Source of the DNA: Thermus parvatiensis
GTDB lineage: Bacteria > Deinococcota > Deinococci > Deinococcales > Thermaceae
NCBI RefSeq assembly: GCF_001535545.1
Contig: NZ_CP014141.1
Coordinates: 496,001 to 560,000 of the forward strand
Direction: 5' to 3'
DNA length: 64,000 nucleotides
The notes under the pieces are model-generated. The model had not been told where the DNA came from, did not search any database, and was given only the letters and a program-made list of their open reading frames with translations. Both the position numbers and the translations under genes were made by a program. The first letter of the stretch is position 1. Every line of letters starts with the position of its first letter. Shown one piece after another: positions 1 to 10,702 of the stretch.

Positions 1-1
1 G

Positions 2-127
2 GAACACCGGGCCATCCTGATGGCCCTCAGGCGCAAGGACCCCGAGGGAGCCAAGAAGGCGGTGGAGGCCCACGTGTACCGCTTCCGCGACCTGGTGGTG
101 GCGAAGCTTCGGAAAGGAGGGGTATGA
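2..127 (+). CDS. GntR-family transcriptional regulator, C-terminal end only
   Basis: Only the last 41 codons are in the window, with the start lying upstream. The residues follow the closing helix of the FCD ligand-binding domain of GntR regulators ([20 protein letters not shown], then a basic helix ending VAKLRKGGV). The TGA stop overlaps the ATG of proline dehydrogenase (ATGA), so the two are probably co-transcribed. By inference this is a local regulator of the proline/glutamate catabolic genes downstream. The family call rests on a short stretch, so another helical protein is possible. Confidence 0.5.
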   Translation, partial: EHRAILMALRRKDPEGAKKAVEAHVYRFRDLVVAKLRKGGV

Positions 128-1047
128 ACCTAGACCTGGTCTATCGGCAGGCGGTGCTCTCCGTGGCGGGTAATCCCCGGGTGGAGGCCCTCATCAAGGG
201 GCGGGCGAGGGGCCTGGTGCGCCGCTATGTGGCGGGGGAGACCCTGGAGGAGGCCCTTGGGGTGGCGGAGGCCCTCGAGGCCCAAGGCGTTCACGCCATC
301 CTGGCCCTCCTGGGGGAGATGGTGCGCTCGGAGGCGGAGGCCAGGGCCTTCCAGGCGGGCATCCTGGAGCTGGTGCGGGCGGTGGCCAGCCGCCCCTGGC
401 CCAAGTACGTGTCCTTGAAGCTTACCCAGCTGGGCCTGGACCTCTCCGAGGACCTGGCCCTGGAGCTCATGCGGGGGATTCTCCGCGAGGCCGAGCCCAG
501 GGGCGTCTTCGTGCGCCTGGACATGGAGGACTCCCCCCGGGTGGAGGCCACCTTGCGCCTCTACAAGGCCCTGAGGGAGGAGGGCTTCTCCCAGGTGGGG
601 ATCGTCCTGCAAAGCTACCTCTACCGCACGGAGAAGGACCTTTTGGACCTCCTGCCCTACCGGCCCAACCTCCGCCTGGTCAAGGGGGCCTACCGGGAGC
701 CCAAGGAGGTGGCCTTCCCGGACAAGCGCCTCATTGACGCCGAGTACCTGCACCTGGGGAAGCTCGCCCTTAAGGAGGGGCTTTACGTGGCCTTCGCCAC
801 CCACGACCCCAGGATCATCGCCGAACTCAAGCGCTACACCGAGGCCATGGGGATCCCCAGGTCGCGCTTTGAGTTCCAGTTCCTCTACGGGGTGCGCCCC
901 GAGGAGCAAAAGCGGCTCGCCCGGGAGGGGTACACGGTGCGGGCCTACGTGCCCTACGGCAGGGACTGGTACCCCTACCTCACCCGGAGGATTGCGGAGA
1001 GGCCGGAGAACCTTTTCCTCGTCCTAAGGAGCCTGGTCTCCGGCTAA
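124..1047 (+). CDS. Proline dehydrogenase (PRODH)
   Basis: This 307-residue flavoprotein oxidises L-proline to 1-pyrroline-5-carboxylate, passing electrons through FAD to the quinone pool. The length and sequence match the stand-alone monofunctional Thermus PRODH of known structure, a beta/alpha-barrel. The C-terminal part holds the family segment with YLTRRIAE, whose arginines bind the substrate carboxylate. The start is fixed by ATGA overlap with the preceding regulator and by the GGAAAGGAGG stretch just upstream. P5C dehydrogenase follows after about 15 bases behind a strong ribosome site, so the two steps from proline to glutamate form one operon. Confidence 0.95.
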   Translation: MNLDLVYRQAVLSVAGNPRVEALIKGRARGLVRRYVAGETLEEALGVAEALEAQGVHAILALLGEMVRSEAEARAFQAGILELVRAVASRPWPKYVSLKLTQLGLDLSEDLALELMRGILREAEPRGVFVRLDMEDSPRVEATLRLYKALREEGFSQVGIVLQSYLYRTEKDLLDLLPYRPNLRLVKGAYREPKEVAFPDKRLIDAEYLHLGKLALKEGLYVAFATHDPRIIAELKRYTEAMGIPRSRFEFQFLYGVRPEEQKRLAREGYTVRAYVPYGRDWYPYLTRRIAERPENLFLVLRSLVSG

Positions 1048-1062
1048 AGGAGGTGAATGAGG

Positions 1063-2612
<1,550 letters not shown>

Positions 2613-2615
2613 GGG

Positions 2616-2621
2616 TATAAT
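2616..2621 (+). promoter_or_regulatory. -10 hexamer TATAAT upstream of gdhA
   Basis: A perfect TATAAT sits four bases after the P5C dehydrogenase stop and 16 bases before the gdhA ATG. No convincing -35 is visible at 16-18 bp spacing. It implies a leader of roughly 10 bases and a separate promoter for the glutamate dehydrogenase pair. Confidence 0.55.
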
Positions 2622-2637
2622 CCTCGGCGGTGATGCT

Positions 2638-3896
2638 ATGCCGCTAAAAGCCTACCGGCCCCCGAGGACCCGGGGCTTTGGGACACCTACCTGGAGTGGC
2701 TGGAGCGGGCCCTGAAGGTGGCGGAGGCCCACCCCACCACCCTGGAGTACCTGGCCCACCCCAAGCGCCTGGTCACCCTCTCCCTTCCCGTGGTCATGGA
2801 CGACGGGAAGGTGCGCATCTTCCAGGGCTACCGCGTGGTGCACGACATCGCCCGGGGACCGGCCAAGGGCGGGGTCCGCCTGGACCCCGGGGTCACCCTG
2901 GGCCAGACCGCGGGCCTCGCCGCTTGGATGACTTTGAAGGCGGCCGTCTACGACCTGCCTTTCGGCGGGGCGGCGGGGGGGATCGCCGTGGACCCCAAGG
3001 GGCTTTCCCCGCGGGAGCTGGAGCGCCTGGTGCGCCGCTACACCGCCGAGCTCGTGGGCCTCATCGGGCCCGACAGCGACATCCTGGGGCCCGACCTCGG
3101 GGCGGACCAGCAGGTCATGGCCTGGATCATGGACACCTACTCCATGACCGTGGGCTCCACGGTGCCCGGGGTGGTGACGGGGAAGCCCCACGCCCTGGGA
3201 GGGAGCGAGGGACGGGACGACGCCGCGGGGCTTGGGGCGCTCCTCGTGCTGGAGGCCCTGGCCAAGAGGCGGGGCCTGGACCTTCGGGGCGCCCGGGTGG
3301 TGGTGCAGGGCCTCGGCCAGGTGGGGGCGGCGGTGGCCCTGCACGCCGAGCGCCTGGGGATGCGGGTGGTGGCCGTGGCCACCTCCATGGGGGGCATGTA
3401 CGCCCCCGAGGGGCTGGACGTGGCCGAGGTCCTTTCCGCCTACGAGGCCACGGGGTTGCTGCCCCGGCTGGACCTCGCCCCGGAGGAGGTCTTCGGCCTC
3501 GAGGCCGAGGTCCTCGTCCTGGCAGCCCGGGAAGGGGCCTTGGACGGGGAGATGGCCCGGCAGGTCCAGGCCCAGGCGGTGGTGGAGGTGGCCAACTTCG
3601 GCCTCACCCCCGAGGCCGAGGCCTACCTTTTGGGTAAGGGGGCGTTGGTGGTGCCCGACCTCCTCTCCGGCGGGGGCGGACTCCTCGCCAGCTACCTGGA
3701 GTGGGTGCAGGACCTCAGCATGTTCTTCTGGAGCCCGGAGGAGGTGCGCGAGCGCTTTGAAACCCGTGTGGCCCGGGTGGTGGACGCGGTCTGCCGGCGG
3801 GCGGAGCGGGACGGGCTGGACCTGAGGATGGGCGCCTTGGCCCTCGCCTTGGAGCGGCTGGACGAGGCCACCCGGCTTCGGGGCGTGTACCCATAA
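2638..3896 (+). CDS. gdhA: Glutamate dehydrogenase subunit GdhA (frame broken)
   Basis: GdhA is a paralogue in the Glu/Leu/Phe/Val dehydrogenase family. In T. thermophilus the gdhA product is described as the regulatory partner of GdhB in a leucine-responsive hetero-oligomer. The frame breaks within the first 10 codons: the C run near 2658-2662 needs one more C to read PPEDPGLWDTYLEWLERALK into the main frame. Restored length is 419 residues. The glycine-rich substrate loop reads FGGAAGGIAVD where GdhB has [11 protein letters not shown]. The lysine of that catalytic motif is therefore replaced, which explains a regulatory rather than catalytic role. gdhB follows after 9 bases. Confidence 0.93.
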
Positions 3897-3905
3897 GGAG
3901 CGGCG

Positions 3906-5179
3906 ATGAAGAGCGAACCCCTTTCCTACCTGGGCAAGGACGGAGGCCCCTGGGAGATCTTCACGGAGCAGGTGGACCGGGTCGTTCCCTACCTGGGGCG
4001 GCTCGCCCCCCTGGCGGAAAGCCTCAAGCGGCCCAAGAGAGTCCTCATCGTGGACGTCCCCGTGCGCCTGGACGACGGGAGCGTGGCCTACTTTGAAGGG
4101 TACCGGGTCCACCACAACACCGCCCGGGGGCCCGCCAAGGGCGGGGTGCGCTACCACCCCGAGGTGACCCTCTCCGAGGTCATGGCCTTGGCGGGATGGA
4201 TGACCATCAAGAACGCCGCCGTGGGCCTGCCCTACGGCGGGGGCAAAGGGGGTATCCGGGTGGACCCCAAGAAGCTTTCCCCCCACGAGTTAGAGCGCCT
4301 TACCCGCCGCTACACCTCGGAGATCGGAATCCTCCTCGGCCCTGACCGGGACATTCCCGCCCCCGACGTGAACACCGGAGAGCGGGAGATGGCGTGGATG
4401 ATGGACACCTACTCCATGAACGTGGGCCGCACCGTGCCCGGGGTGGTGACCGGGAAGCCCGTCTCCTTAGGGGGCTCCCTGGGCCGGAGGGACGCCACGG
4501 GGAGGGGGGTCTTCATCACCGCGGCGGCCGCGGCGGAGAAGATCGGGCTTCCGGTGGAGGGGTCTAGGGTGGCCATCCAGGGCTTCGGCAACGTGGGCAA
4601 CGCCGCCGCCCGGGCCTTCCACGACCACGGGGCCCGCGTCGTCGCCGTCCAGGACCACACCGGCACCGTCTACAACGAGGCGGGCATAGACCCCTACGAC
4701 CTCCTCCGCCACGTGCGGGAGTTCGGGGGGTGAGGGGGTACCCCAAGGCGGAGCCCTTGCCGGCGGCGGACTTCTGGGGCCTGCCCGTGGAGTTCCTCGT
4801 ACCGGCGGCCTTGGAGAAGCAGATCACCGAGCAGAACGCCTGGCGCATCCGGGCCCGGATCGTGGCCGAGGGGGCGAACGGCCCCACCACCCCGGCCGCC
4901 GACGACATCCTCTTGGAGAAGGGGGTCCTGGTGGTCCCCGACGTGATCGCCAACGCCGGGGGCGTGACGGTGAGCTACTTTGAGTGGGTCCAGGACTTCA
5001 ACTCCTACTTCTGGACGGAGGAGGAGATCAACGCCCGCTTGGAGCGGGTCCTCCGCAACGCCTTTGAGGCGGTGTGGCAGGTAGCTCAAGAGAAGAAGAT
5101 CCCCTTGCGTACCGCCGCCTACGTGGTGGCGGCGACCCGGGTCCTCGAGGCCCGGGCCCTGCGGGGCCTTTACCCTTAA
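3906..5179 (+). CDS. gdhB: Glutamate dehydrogenase catalytic subunit GdhB (frame broken)
   Basis: GdhB catalyses reversible oxidative deamination of glutamate to 2-oxoglutarate. It retains the full substrate-binding loop [13 protein letters not shown] and the nucleotide-binding [15 protein letters not shown]. The frame breaks in the G run at 4725-4730: read as given, a TGA follows VREFGG, while one more G gives [16 protein letters not shown] and a 424-residue protein of the expected length. Together with GdhA and the two proline enzymes upstream it completes a proline-to-2-oxoglutarate route in one stretch of DNA. The break is almost certainly a base-calling error. Confidence 0.94.
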
Positions 5180-5188
5180 GCTATCCCC

Positions 5189-5716
5189 GTGGACTGGCCC
5201 CGCTTCGGCCGCGTGGCCCTCAAGCCCTTCTCCGCCGGGCTTACCGAGGCGGAGTGGAAGGGTCTCTACGAGACCTTCCGCGACCCTGAGGTGGCCGAGT
5301 GGAACGGCTCTACCCCTTTGCGCTCGCCTTTTTGGCTCTTCAAGCGCTTCGTCCTGGCGGAGGCCCGGAGAAAGGACCGCGTGGCCTTCGTCATCCTGGA
5401 CGAGAAGGGGGAGTATTTGGGGACGCTGGAGCTTTACGACCTCACCCCCGAGGAGGCCACCTTGGGCATCCTGATCGGGAGGAAGGACCGCTGGGGGCAA
5501 GGCTACGGCACCGAGGCGGTGCGGGCGGCCTTGGACTACGCCTTCCGCGTCCTGGGCCTGAGGCGGGTGAAGCTCAGGACCTTCGCCCACAACCTGAGGG
5601 CGCGGCGGGCCTTTGCGAAAGCGGGTTTCCGCGAGGTGGGCGTGGTGCCGGGCCCCAGGGGGAGGGAGGACGTGCACATGGAGGTGCGCCGTGAGGATCT
5701 TGGCCCCGAGGCTTAG
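5189..5716 (+). CDS. GNAT-family N-acetyltransferase (RimJ/RimL type)
   Basis: This 175-residue protein has the GNAT acetyl-CoA-binding core GRKDRWGQGYGTEAVRAAL and the downstream NLRARRAFAKAGF helix typical of RimJ/RimL-like acetyltransferases. These acetylate protein N-termini, amino acids or antibiotics, and the substrate cannot be read from sequence. The GTG start lies 9 bases after the gdhB stop. Its 3' end overlaps the start of the next gene by 26 bases, so it probably belongs to the same transcript. The frame is intact. Confidence 0.85.
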   Translation: MDWPRFGRVALKPFSAGLTEAEWKGLYETFRDPEVAEWNGSTPLRSPFWLFKRFVLAEARRKDRVAFVILDEKGEYLGTLELYDLTPEEATLGILIGRKDRWGQGYGTEAVRAALDYAFRVLGLRRVKLRTFAHNLRARRAFAKAGFREVGVVPGPRGREDVHMEVRREDLGPEA

Positions 5717-6580
5717 GGAAGAGGTGTGGGCCGCCCTGCCCGAGGGGGTGGAGGTGCGCTTTCTGGACGAGCCCTGGCCCAAGGCCTGCGACCTCTTCAT
5801 CCCCCCTTACGGGCAAGAGGAGGTGGTGCGGCAGGTCCTGGAGGAGGTGGAGGTCAAGGTGGTCCAGACCCTCTCCGCGGGGGTGGACTGGATCCTTCCC
5901 CTCGTTCCCGAAGGGGTGGTGCTCTGCGACGGCTCCGGGATCCACGACGCTCCCGTGGCCGAGTGGGTGGTCCTGGCCCTCCTCGCCCTCCTCAAAGACC
6001 TCCCCGGCTTCCTCGAGGCCCAAAAGGAAGGGCGCTGGGCCCCGAGGAGGCTTTCCGACCTGGAGGGGAAGAGGGTCCTCCTCCTGGGCTACGGGTCCAT
6101 CGGGAAGGCGGTGGCGGAAAGGCTTAGGCCTTTTGGGGTGGAGCTTTTCCCCGTGGCCCGCCATGCCCGTCCCGGGGTCTACACCCGGGAGGACCTGCCC
6201 GCCCTCCTGCCCCGGGCGGACGCCGTGGTCCTCCTCCTCCCCCTCACCCCGAGACCCGGGGCATCGTGGACCGGGACTTCCTCGCCCGGATGAAGGAGGG
6301 GGCCCTCCTGGTGAACGCGGGGAGGGGAGGGCTCGTGGACACGGAGGCCCTCCTCGAGGCCCTGGAGGCGGGGCGGGTCCGGGCCTTCTTGGACGTCACC
6401 GACCCCGAGCCCCTTCCCCAGGACCACCCCCTCTGGCGGGCCAAAGGGGCGGTCATCACCCCCCACGTGGCCGGGCTTTCCGAGGGGTTTTCCCGCCGGG
6501 TGGCCCGCTTCCTCGCCGAGCAGGTGGGGCGGTACCTTCGGGGGGAGCCTCTTTTGAACGTGGTGCGGGAGGGGTACTAG
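5691..6580 (+). CDS. D-isomer-specific 2-hydroxyacid dehydrogenase (frame broken)
   Basis: This NAD(P)-dependent oxidoreductase is about 296 residues after repair. The Rossmann motif is LLLGYGSIGKAVAERL. The catalytic Arg, Glu and His regions are recognisable in LVNAGRGGLVD, DVTDPEPLP and ITPHVAGLS. The frame breaks at 6247-6250 in ACCCCGAG, where one more C gives LTPETRGIVDRDF. The family includes phosphoglycerate, hydroxypyruvate and phosphite dehydrogenases. The short N-terminal domain and lack of an ACT domain argue against a canonical SerA. It starts at GTG inside the acetyltransferase gene, and its TAG overlaps the GTG of the next gene. Confidence 0.85.
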
Positions 6581-6788
6581 TGGAGGTGGTGCTTCACGGC
6601 GACCTGCGCCGCTATGGGGAGCGCCTTCGGGTGGGGGCCAAGACCCCCAGGGAGGCCCTGGAGAAGCTGGGGATCCCCCTGGAGGAGGTCTGGCTCTTGG
6701 CGGTGGGGGAGAGGGTGGTGGACCTAGACGAGGCGGTGGAAGGCCCCCTTGAGGTCTACCCCCCCATCGCGGGGGGTGGTATACTTGA
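6580..6788 (+). CDS. ThiS/MoaD-like sulfur-carrier protein (end uncertain)
   Basis: The small beta-grasp protein begins VEVVLHGDLRRYGERL and reaches a PPIAGG motif at residues 61-66, the place where ThiS/MoaD carriers end in a di-glycine. As written, the frame runs past GGG to a stop at 6921, over the start of the next gene. The G run at 6771-6776 is the kind of site that lost a base elsewhere here. One more G gives AGGWYT and a stop at 6788, which is the end used. A carrier with three residues after GG would need trimming or may not be a true carrier. It overlaps the dehydrogenase stop by one base. Confidence 0.5.
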
Positions 6789-6862
6789 AGTCCTGCCCTC
6801 TAAGGCAGGGGGCGCCAAAGGGGGGAGCCGCCCGACGCCCACCCCGCGTAGAAAGGAAAAGC
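6780..6862 (+). promoter_or_regulatory. Promoter and structured 5' leader of the deoxyhypusine-synthase homologue
   Basis: A TATACT -10 hexamer lies at 6780-6785. It is followed by a perfect inverted repeat: CCTGCC (6792-6797), loop CTCTAA, GGCAGG (6804-6809). Further G- and C-rich stretches that can pair fill the remaining leader up to GAAAGG (6851-6856), the ribosome site. A leader near 70 nt is unusual in this window, where most transcripts appear leaderless. I recognise no known riboswitch class in it. Confidence 0.5.
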
Positions 6863-7885
6863 ATGGAGAAGAAGGACCTCCTCTCTACGCCCGTGGTCCC
6901 CATAGACATCAAGGCCTTTGACGCCGGGCCCATCCTCGAGGCCATGGGCAAGACCGCCTTCCAGGCGAGGAACCTCCATAGGGCGGCGGAGATCTACCTC
7001 AAGATGCTCCAAGACGACTGCGCCGTCATCCTCACCCTGGCAGGAAGCCTGGTCTCGGCGGGCCAGGGCCTCATCGTCCACGACCTCATCAGGAAGGGCC
7101 TGGTGGACGTCGTCGTGTCCACCGGGGCCAACATCGTGGACCAGGACTTCTTTGAGGCCTTGGGCCACCGCCACTACCAGGGGGACCCCAAGGCGGACGA
7201 CGAGGCCTTGAGGCAGCTTTGGATTGACCGCATCTACGACACCTACATTGACGAGGAGGAGCTAAGGCACACGGACTACACCATCGCCGAGATCGCCGAC
7301 GGCCTAGAGCCCCGCCCCTATTCCAGCCGGGAGTTCATCTGGCACATGGGCCGCTACCTGGCGGAACGGGGCCTTGGGGAGAAGAGCCTCGTACGGGCGG
7401 CCTACGAGGAGGGGGTGCCCATCTTCGTTCCCGCCTTCTCCGACTCCTCGGCGGGCTTCGGCCTCGTCTACCACCAGGTAAAAAACCCCAAGGCCCACGT
7501 GACCATAGACTCCGTGGCCGACTTCCGCGAGCTCACGGAGATCAAGCTGAAGGCCAAAACCACGGGGCTCGTGATGCTCGGGGGCGGGGTGCCCAAGAAC
7601 TTCGCCCAGGACATCGTGGTGGCCGCCGAGGTCCTGGGCCACCGGGTTGAGATGCACAAGTACGCCATCCAGATCACCGTGGCCGACGAAAGGGACGGGG
7701 GGCTTTCCGGCTCCACCCTTTCGGAGGCGCAAAGCTGGGGCAAGGTGGACGCGCGCCTCTCCCAGATGGTCTTCGCCGAGGCGACCCTCGCCTTCCCCCT
7801 CCTCGCCTCCTACGTCTGGCACCGGGCCCCCGCGCGGGCCAAGCGACGCTACGCCGACCTCTTCCGGCGGGAGGTGCCCGCTTAG
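6863..7885 (+). CDS. Deoxyhypusine synthase homologue (polyamine aminobutyl transferase)
   Basis: This 340-residue member of the deoxyhypusine synthase family transfers an aminobutyl group from spermidine using NAD. The family signature TLAGSLVSAGQG and the C-terminal active-site block are present. The lysine that forms the enzyme-substrate imine is kept in SEAQSWGKVD. Bacteria lack the eIF5A substrate, so bacterial members are thought to make homospermidine or related polyamines, which fits the long and branched polyamines of Thermus. The ATG is preceded by GAAAGG. A strong terminator follows the stop. Confidence 0.88.
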   Translation: MEKKDLLSTPVVPIDIKAFDAGPILEAMGKTAFQARNLHRAAEIYLKMLQDDCAVILTLAGSLVSAGQGLIVHDLIRKGLVDVVVSTGANIVDQDFFEALGHRHYQGDPKADDEALRQLWIDRIYDTYIDEEELRHTDYTIAEIADGLEPRPYSSREFIWHMGRYLAERGLGEKSLVRAAYEEGVPIFVPAFSDSSAGFGLVYHQVKNPKAHVTIDSVADFRELTEIKLKAKTTGLVMLGGGVPKNFAQDIVVAAEVLGHRVEMHKYAIQITVADERDGGLSGSTLSEAQSWGKVDARLSQMVFAEATLAFPLLASYVWHRAPARAKRRYADLFRREVPA

Positions 7886-7901
7886 GCCTTGGGTGCCCCC
7901 A

Positions 7902-7932
7902 GGGGGGTGGCTTTACCACCCCCCGTTTTTTT
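7902..7932 (+). terminator. Rho-independent terminator after the deoxyhypusine-synthase homologue
   Basis: A perfect 9-bp stem GGGGGGTGG / CCACCCCCC (7902-7910 and 7916-7924) with loop CTTTA is followed by G and seven T (7926-7932). It is the best intrinsic terminator in the window. The -35 element of the next gene overlaps its loop. Confidence 0.9.
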
Positions 7933-7940
7933 GGTACACT
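7912..7940 (+). promoter_or_regulatory. Promoter of the methyltransferase/TPR gene
   Basis: TTTACC (7912-7917), a 17-bp spacer and TACACT (7935-7940) lie 8 bases before the ATG at 7949. The spacing predicts transcription starting at or next to the ATG, giving a leaderless mRNA. The -35 lies in the loop and 3' arm of the preceding terminator. Confidence 0.65.
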
Positions 7941-7948
7941 CCCGGCAA

Positions 7949-10696
7949 ATGCCCGATGAGTTGAGGCTTTTCCTGAAGGAGCGCTTCGGCGTCCAGGGGT
8001 CTCTGTCCCCGGGGCGCTTTGAGGCGGAGCTCGCCAAGCGTCTGGGAAGCCCCGCCCGGCGCGCTCCCCTCCTCAAGGCCTGGCGGGCCTATTTGGCCCA
8101 AGGGGGGAGGGAGGCGGTGCGAAGTTTCTACCGGGAGGTCCTCAAGGTTCCCAAGGGGGAGGCCCTAGTTTACGGGATGCACCTCCCCTTCCTTGAGTTC
8201 TACGCCAAGGAGCTCCCCCCCGGGTGGAGGGGCGGGTCCTCGAGGTGGGGGCCTTCACCGGGGCTTTAGTGGGCTTCCTGCAAAGGAAGCGGCCTGACCT
8301 GGAGTGGCACGCCCTGGACGGGGTGGAAGAGGCGGTGGCCCTGGGCAAGAAGCGGGTGCCCGAGGTGGCCTGGCATTTGGGCTGGGCGGAGGAGGTGGAG
8401 CTCTCCCCCTTTGACACCCTGCTCCTCCTCTCCGTCTTCCCCGAGGGGCTCGTGGACCAGGACCTGGAGAGCCGCCTGGCGCCCGAAGCCTTCTGGAAGC
8501 GCTTCGCCTTCTTTGAGCGCCTCCCCCTCTTCGCCCGCCTCCTCCGCCCCGGGGGGCTTCTCGTCTACGGCCACGGGCCTTTTTTGGGCAAAAGCCCCGA
8601 GGGGGTGGAGGAGGGCCTTAGGCGCTTGGGGTTTGACCGGGTGGAGCGGGTGGGGGAGGGGGAGTACTTCCTCGTCCTCGCCCGGAAGCCCGAGGCCCTG
8701 GTGGCGGTGCGGCTGGAGGAGAGGGAAGCCCCGCCTCCAGAGGAGGCGGAGGAGGTGGCCGTGGCCTTGGAGGAGGCCCGGGCCCTCCTGGAGGCGGGCC
8801 GCTACGCCGAGGCCCTCGCGCTCCTGCCGGAGGAGGCGGAAGGGGAGGCGGCCTACCTCCGGGGCCGGGCCCTCTTCGCCCTCTCCCGCCACGCCGAGGC
8901 GGAGGAGGCTCTTAGGCGGGCCCTTTCCGAGGAGGCCGAGGACCTCAGGGCCTTGGCTTTGGTGGAGCTCGGGGAGTACGAGCGGGCGAGGGGACGCCTC
9001 GAGGCCCTGGCGGTGCGGGGCGGGCGGTACCGTCTGGCCCTGGGCCGGGTCTACCTGGCCCAGGGGCGGTACGCCGACGCCCTGCGGCAGTTCGTGGAGT
9101 CGGGCCTTCCCGAGGCCGACCTCTACACCCGGGAGACCCTGGAGCGCATCACCGAGAGGATGCGCCGTTTCGCCCGGGAGGGGGAGTGGGCGGAGGTGAG
9201 CCGCCGGGCGGAGTTCGTGGAGGACCTTTCCCCGGCCCTCCTCACCCGGGAGATGCTGAGGCTTGGCCTTAAGGCCGCCCTCCTTCAGGGGCTTTTCGCC
9301 CGGGCGGAGCGGTACGCCCGGAGGCTTGCCGACCTGGACGAGGCCGAGGGGTTCTTGGGGCTTGCCCTCGCCGCCTTGCGGGTGAAAAGCCCCCTCGAGC
9401 TCCGCGGGGGGAGGACCTGAAGGCGGTGGAGCCCTACCTCACCGAGGCCCTGAGCCGGGCGGAGATCCCCGAGGCCCTCCTCCTCCTTGGGGTCCTGCGG
9501 GAGCGGGAGGGGCGGTTCCGGGAGGCCCTTTACCTTTTGGAGCGGGCCGCCATCCGGGGAGAAGGGGAGGTGGCGGGGATGGCCTACCACCACCTGGCCC
9601 AGGTGAAGCGGGCCCTGCGGCGGCCCCTCAAGGAGGTCCTCGGGGACCACAAGCGGGCCCACGCCCTAAGGGCCTACCCCGCCCCTTACCTCTTCCGCCT
9701 GGCCCAGGAAGCCTTGGCCGGGGGGGAGGAGGTTCTGGCCCGGGAGCTTCTTTCCCGGGCTCGGGATGCGGGGCTGGAAGCGGTGGCCGAGGAGGACCTC
9801 ACGGGTTTCATCCACCTCCTGGAGCGGCTGGAGGGGCCGTGGGCCGCCTTTAGCGTCCTCTACCAGGCCCTCGCCCGCACGGAAAGGCCCCCCTGGAGCT
9901 TCTTGCCTTGGCCTACTGGCTCTCCCGCGCCTTCCGGGAAAGCCCCGAGGCCGAGGCGGCCCGGGGGCAGTACCTGGCGGCCCTCTACGCCGCGGGGCGC
10001 TTGGAGGAGGTGGAAAGCCTCCTCGTGGAGGAGCTAAAGGCCTACCCCCAGGCCCTCGAGGTCCTCTTTGACCTGGCGGAGCATTACGAGGCCCAGGGGC
10101 GCTGGAAAGAGGCGGCGGAGCACTGGCAGAAGGCCCTGGAGGTGGCCCTTTACCGGGAGAAGGACCTGGCCTTGGCCCGGGAGATCCTTAGGAACCTTTT
10201 TTTCCTCCGTCCGCACGACGAGAGCCTGGCCCTCTACCTGGAGGAGTTAAGGGCGGTGGGCGAGGGGCTGAAGGCCTTGGGGGAGGAGGCGCCCCACCTG
10301 CCCGAGGCGCCCCGGGACCTTCTGGAGGAGGACCTGCCCCGCTTCCACGGGGAGCACCTTGTGGTGGTGGGAGGGCACACCCAGCTCAGGAGCCGCCTCG
10401 TGCCCTTCCTGGAGGGGCGGGGCCTTAGGGTGGACTGGTACGACGCGGACACCGTGGGGGTGGGGAAGGAGGCCCTAAGGCGCATCCTGAACCGCCTAGA
10501 GAAGGCCCACGGCCTCATGATCGTTTCCAGCTACGTGGGGCACGACCTCTCCGAGCCCGTGCGCCTCGAGGCGGAGCGGCTTGGGGTGCCCGTCCACGTT
10601 ATCCCTGGCCGGGCCCGGGGGACCACGGGGTTTCTCCGGGCCTTGAAGCAGTTCGCCCCGGAGATCCTCAAACGGGCCCTGAGGGGAGTAGAGTAG
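7949..10696 (+). CDS. Large methyltransferase-TPR-DUF2325-like protein (three frame breaks)
   Basis: Joining four frame segments gives one protein of about 916 residues. An N-terminal region of about 90 residues precedes a SAM-methyltransferase core (RVLEVGAFTGALVGF, then DALDG-like and LLRPGGLLVYGH). A long array of TPR-type helical pairs (repeated LxxGRYxxAL, AxxLLEAGRYAEA) follows. The C-terminal ~110 residues read HLVVVGGHTQL to YVGHDLSEPVRLEAERLGVP and resemble DUF2325. The breaks sit in runs C 8215-8221, G 9406-9411 and C 9888-9893, and one extra base at each restores the frame. The target is unknown. The gene stands just upstream of mqnD with 6 bases between, so the two may share a transcript. 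Confidence 0.75.
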
Positions 10697-10702
10697 GGGG
10701 GT

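Noticed and set aside
2652-4286. Long open frame on the minus strand (over 540 codons) opposite gdhA/gdhB
   Set aside because: It is a by-product of high GC at third codon positions. Its translation is rich in His, Gly, Pro and Leu, has no motif, and the plus strand carries clear dehydrogenases.
6749-6785. TTGAGG (6749-6754) as -35 partner of TATACT at 6780
   Set aside because: The spacer would be 25 bp, far outside the 16-19 bp range.
8215-9893. Four separate genes instead of one methyltransferase/TPR protein
   Set aside because: Each junction is a 6-7 base G/C run where one extra base joins the frames smoothly within conserved-looking text, and no ribosome site precedes the internal parts.
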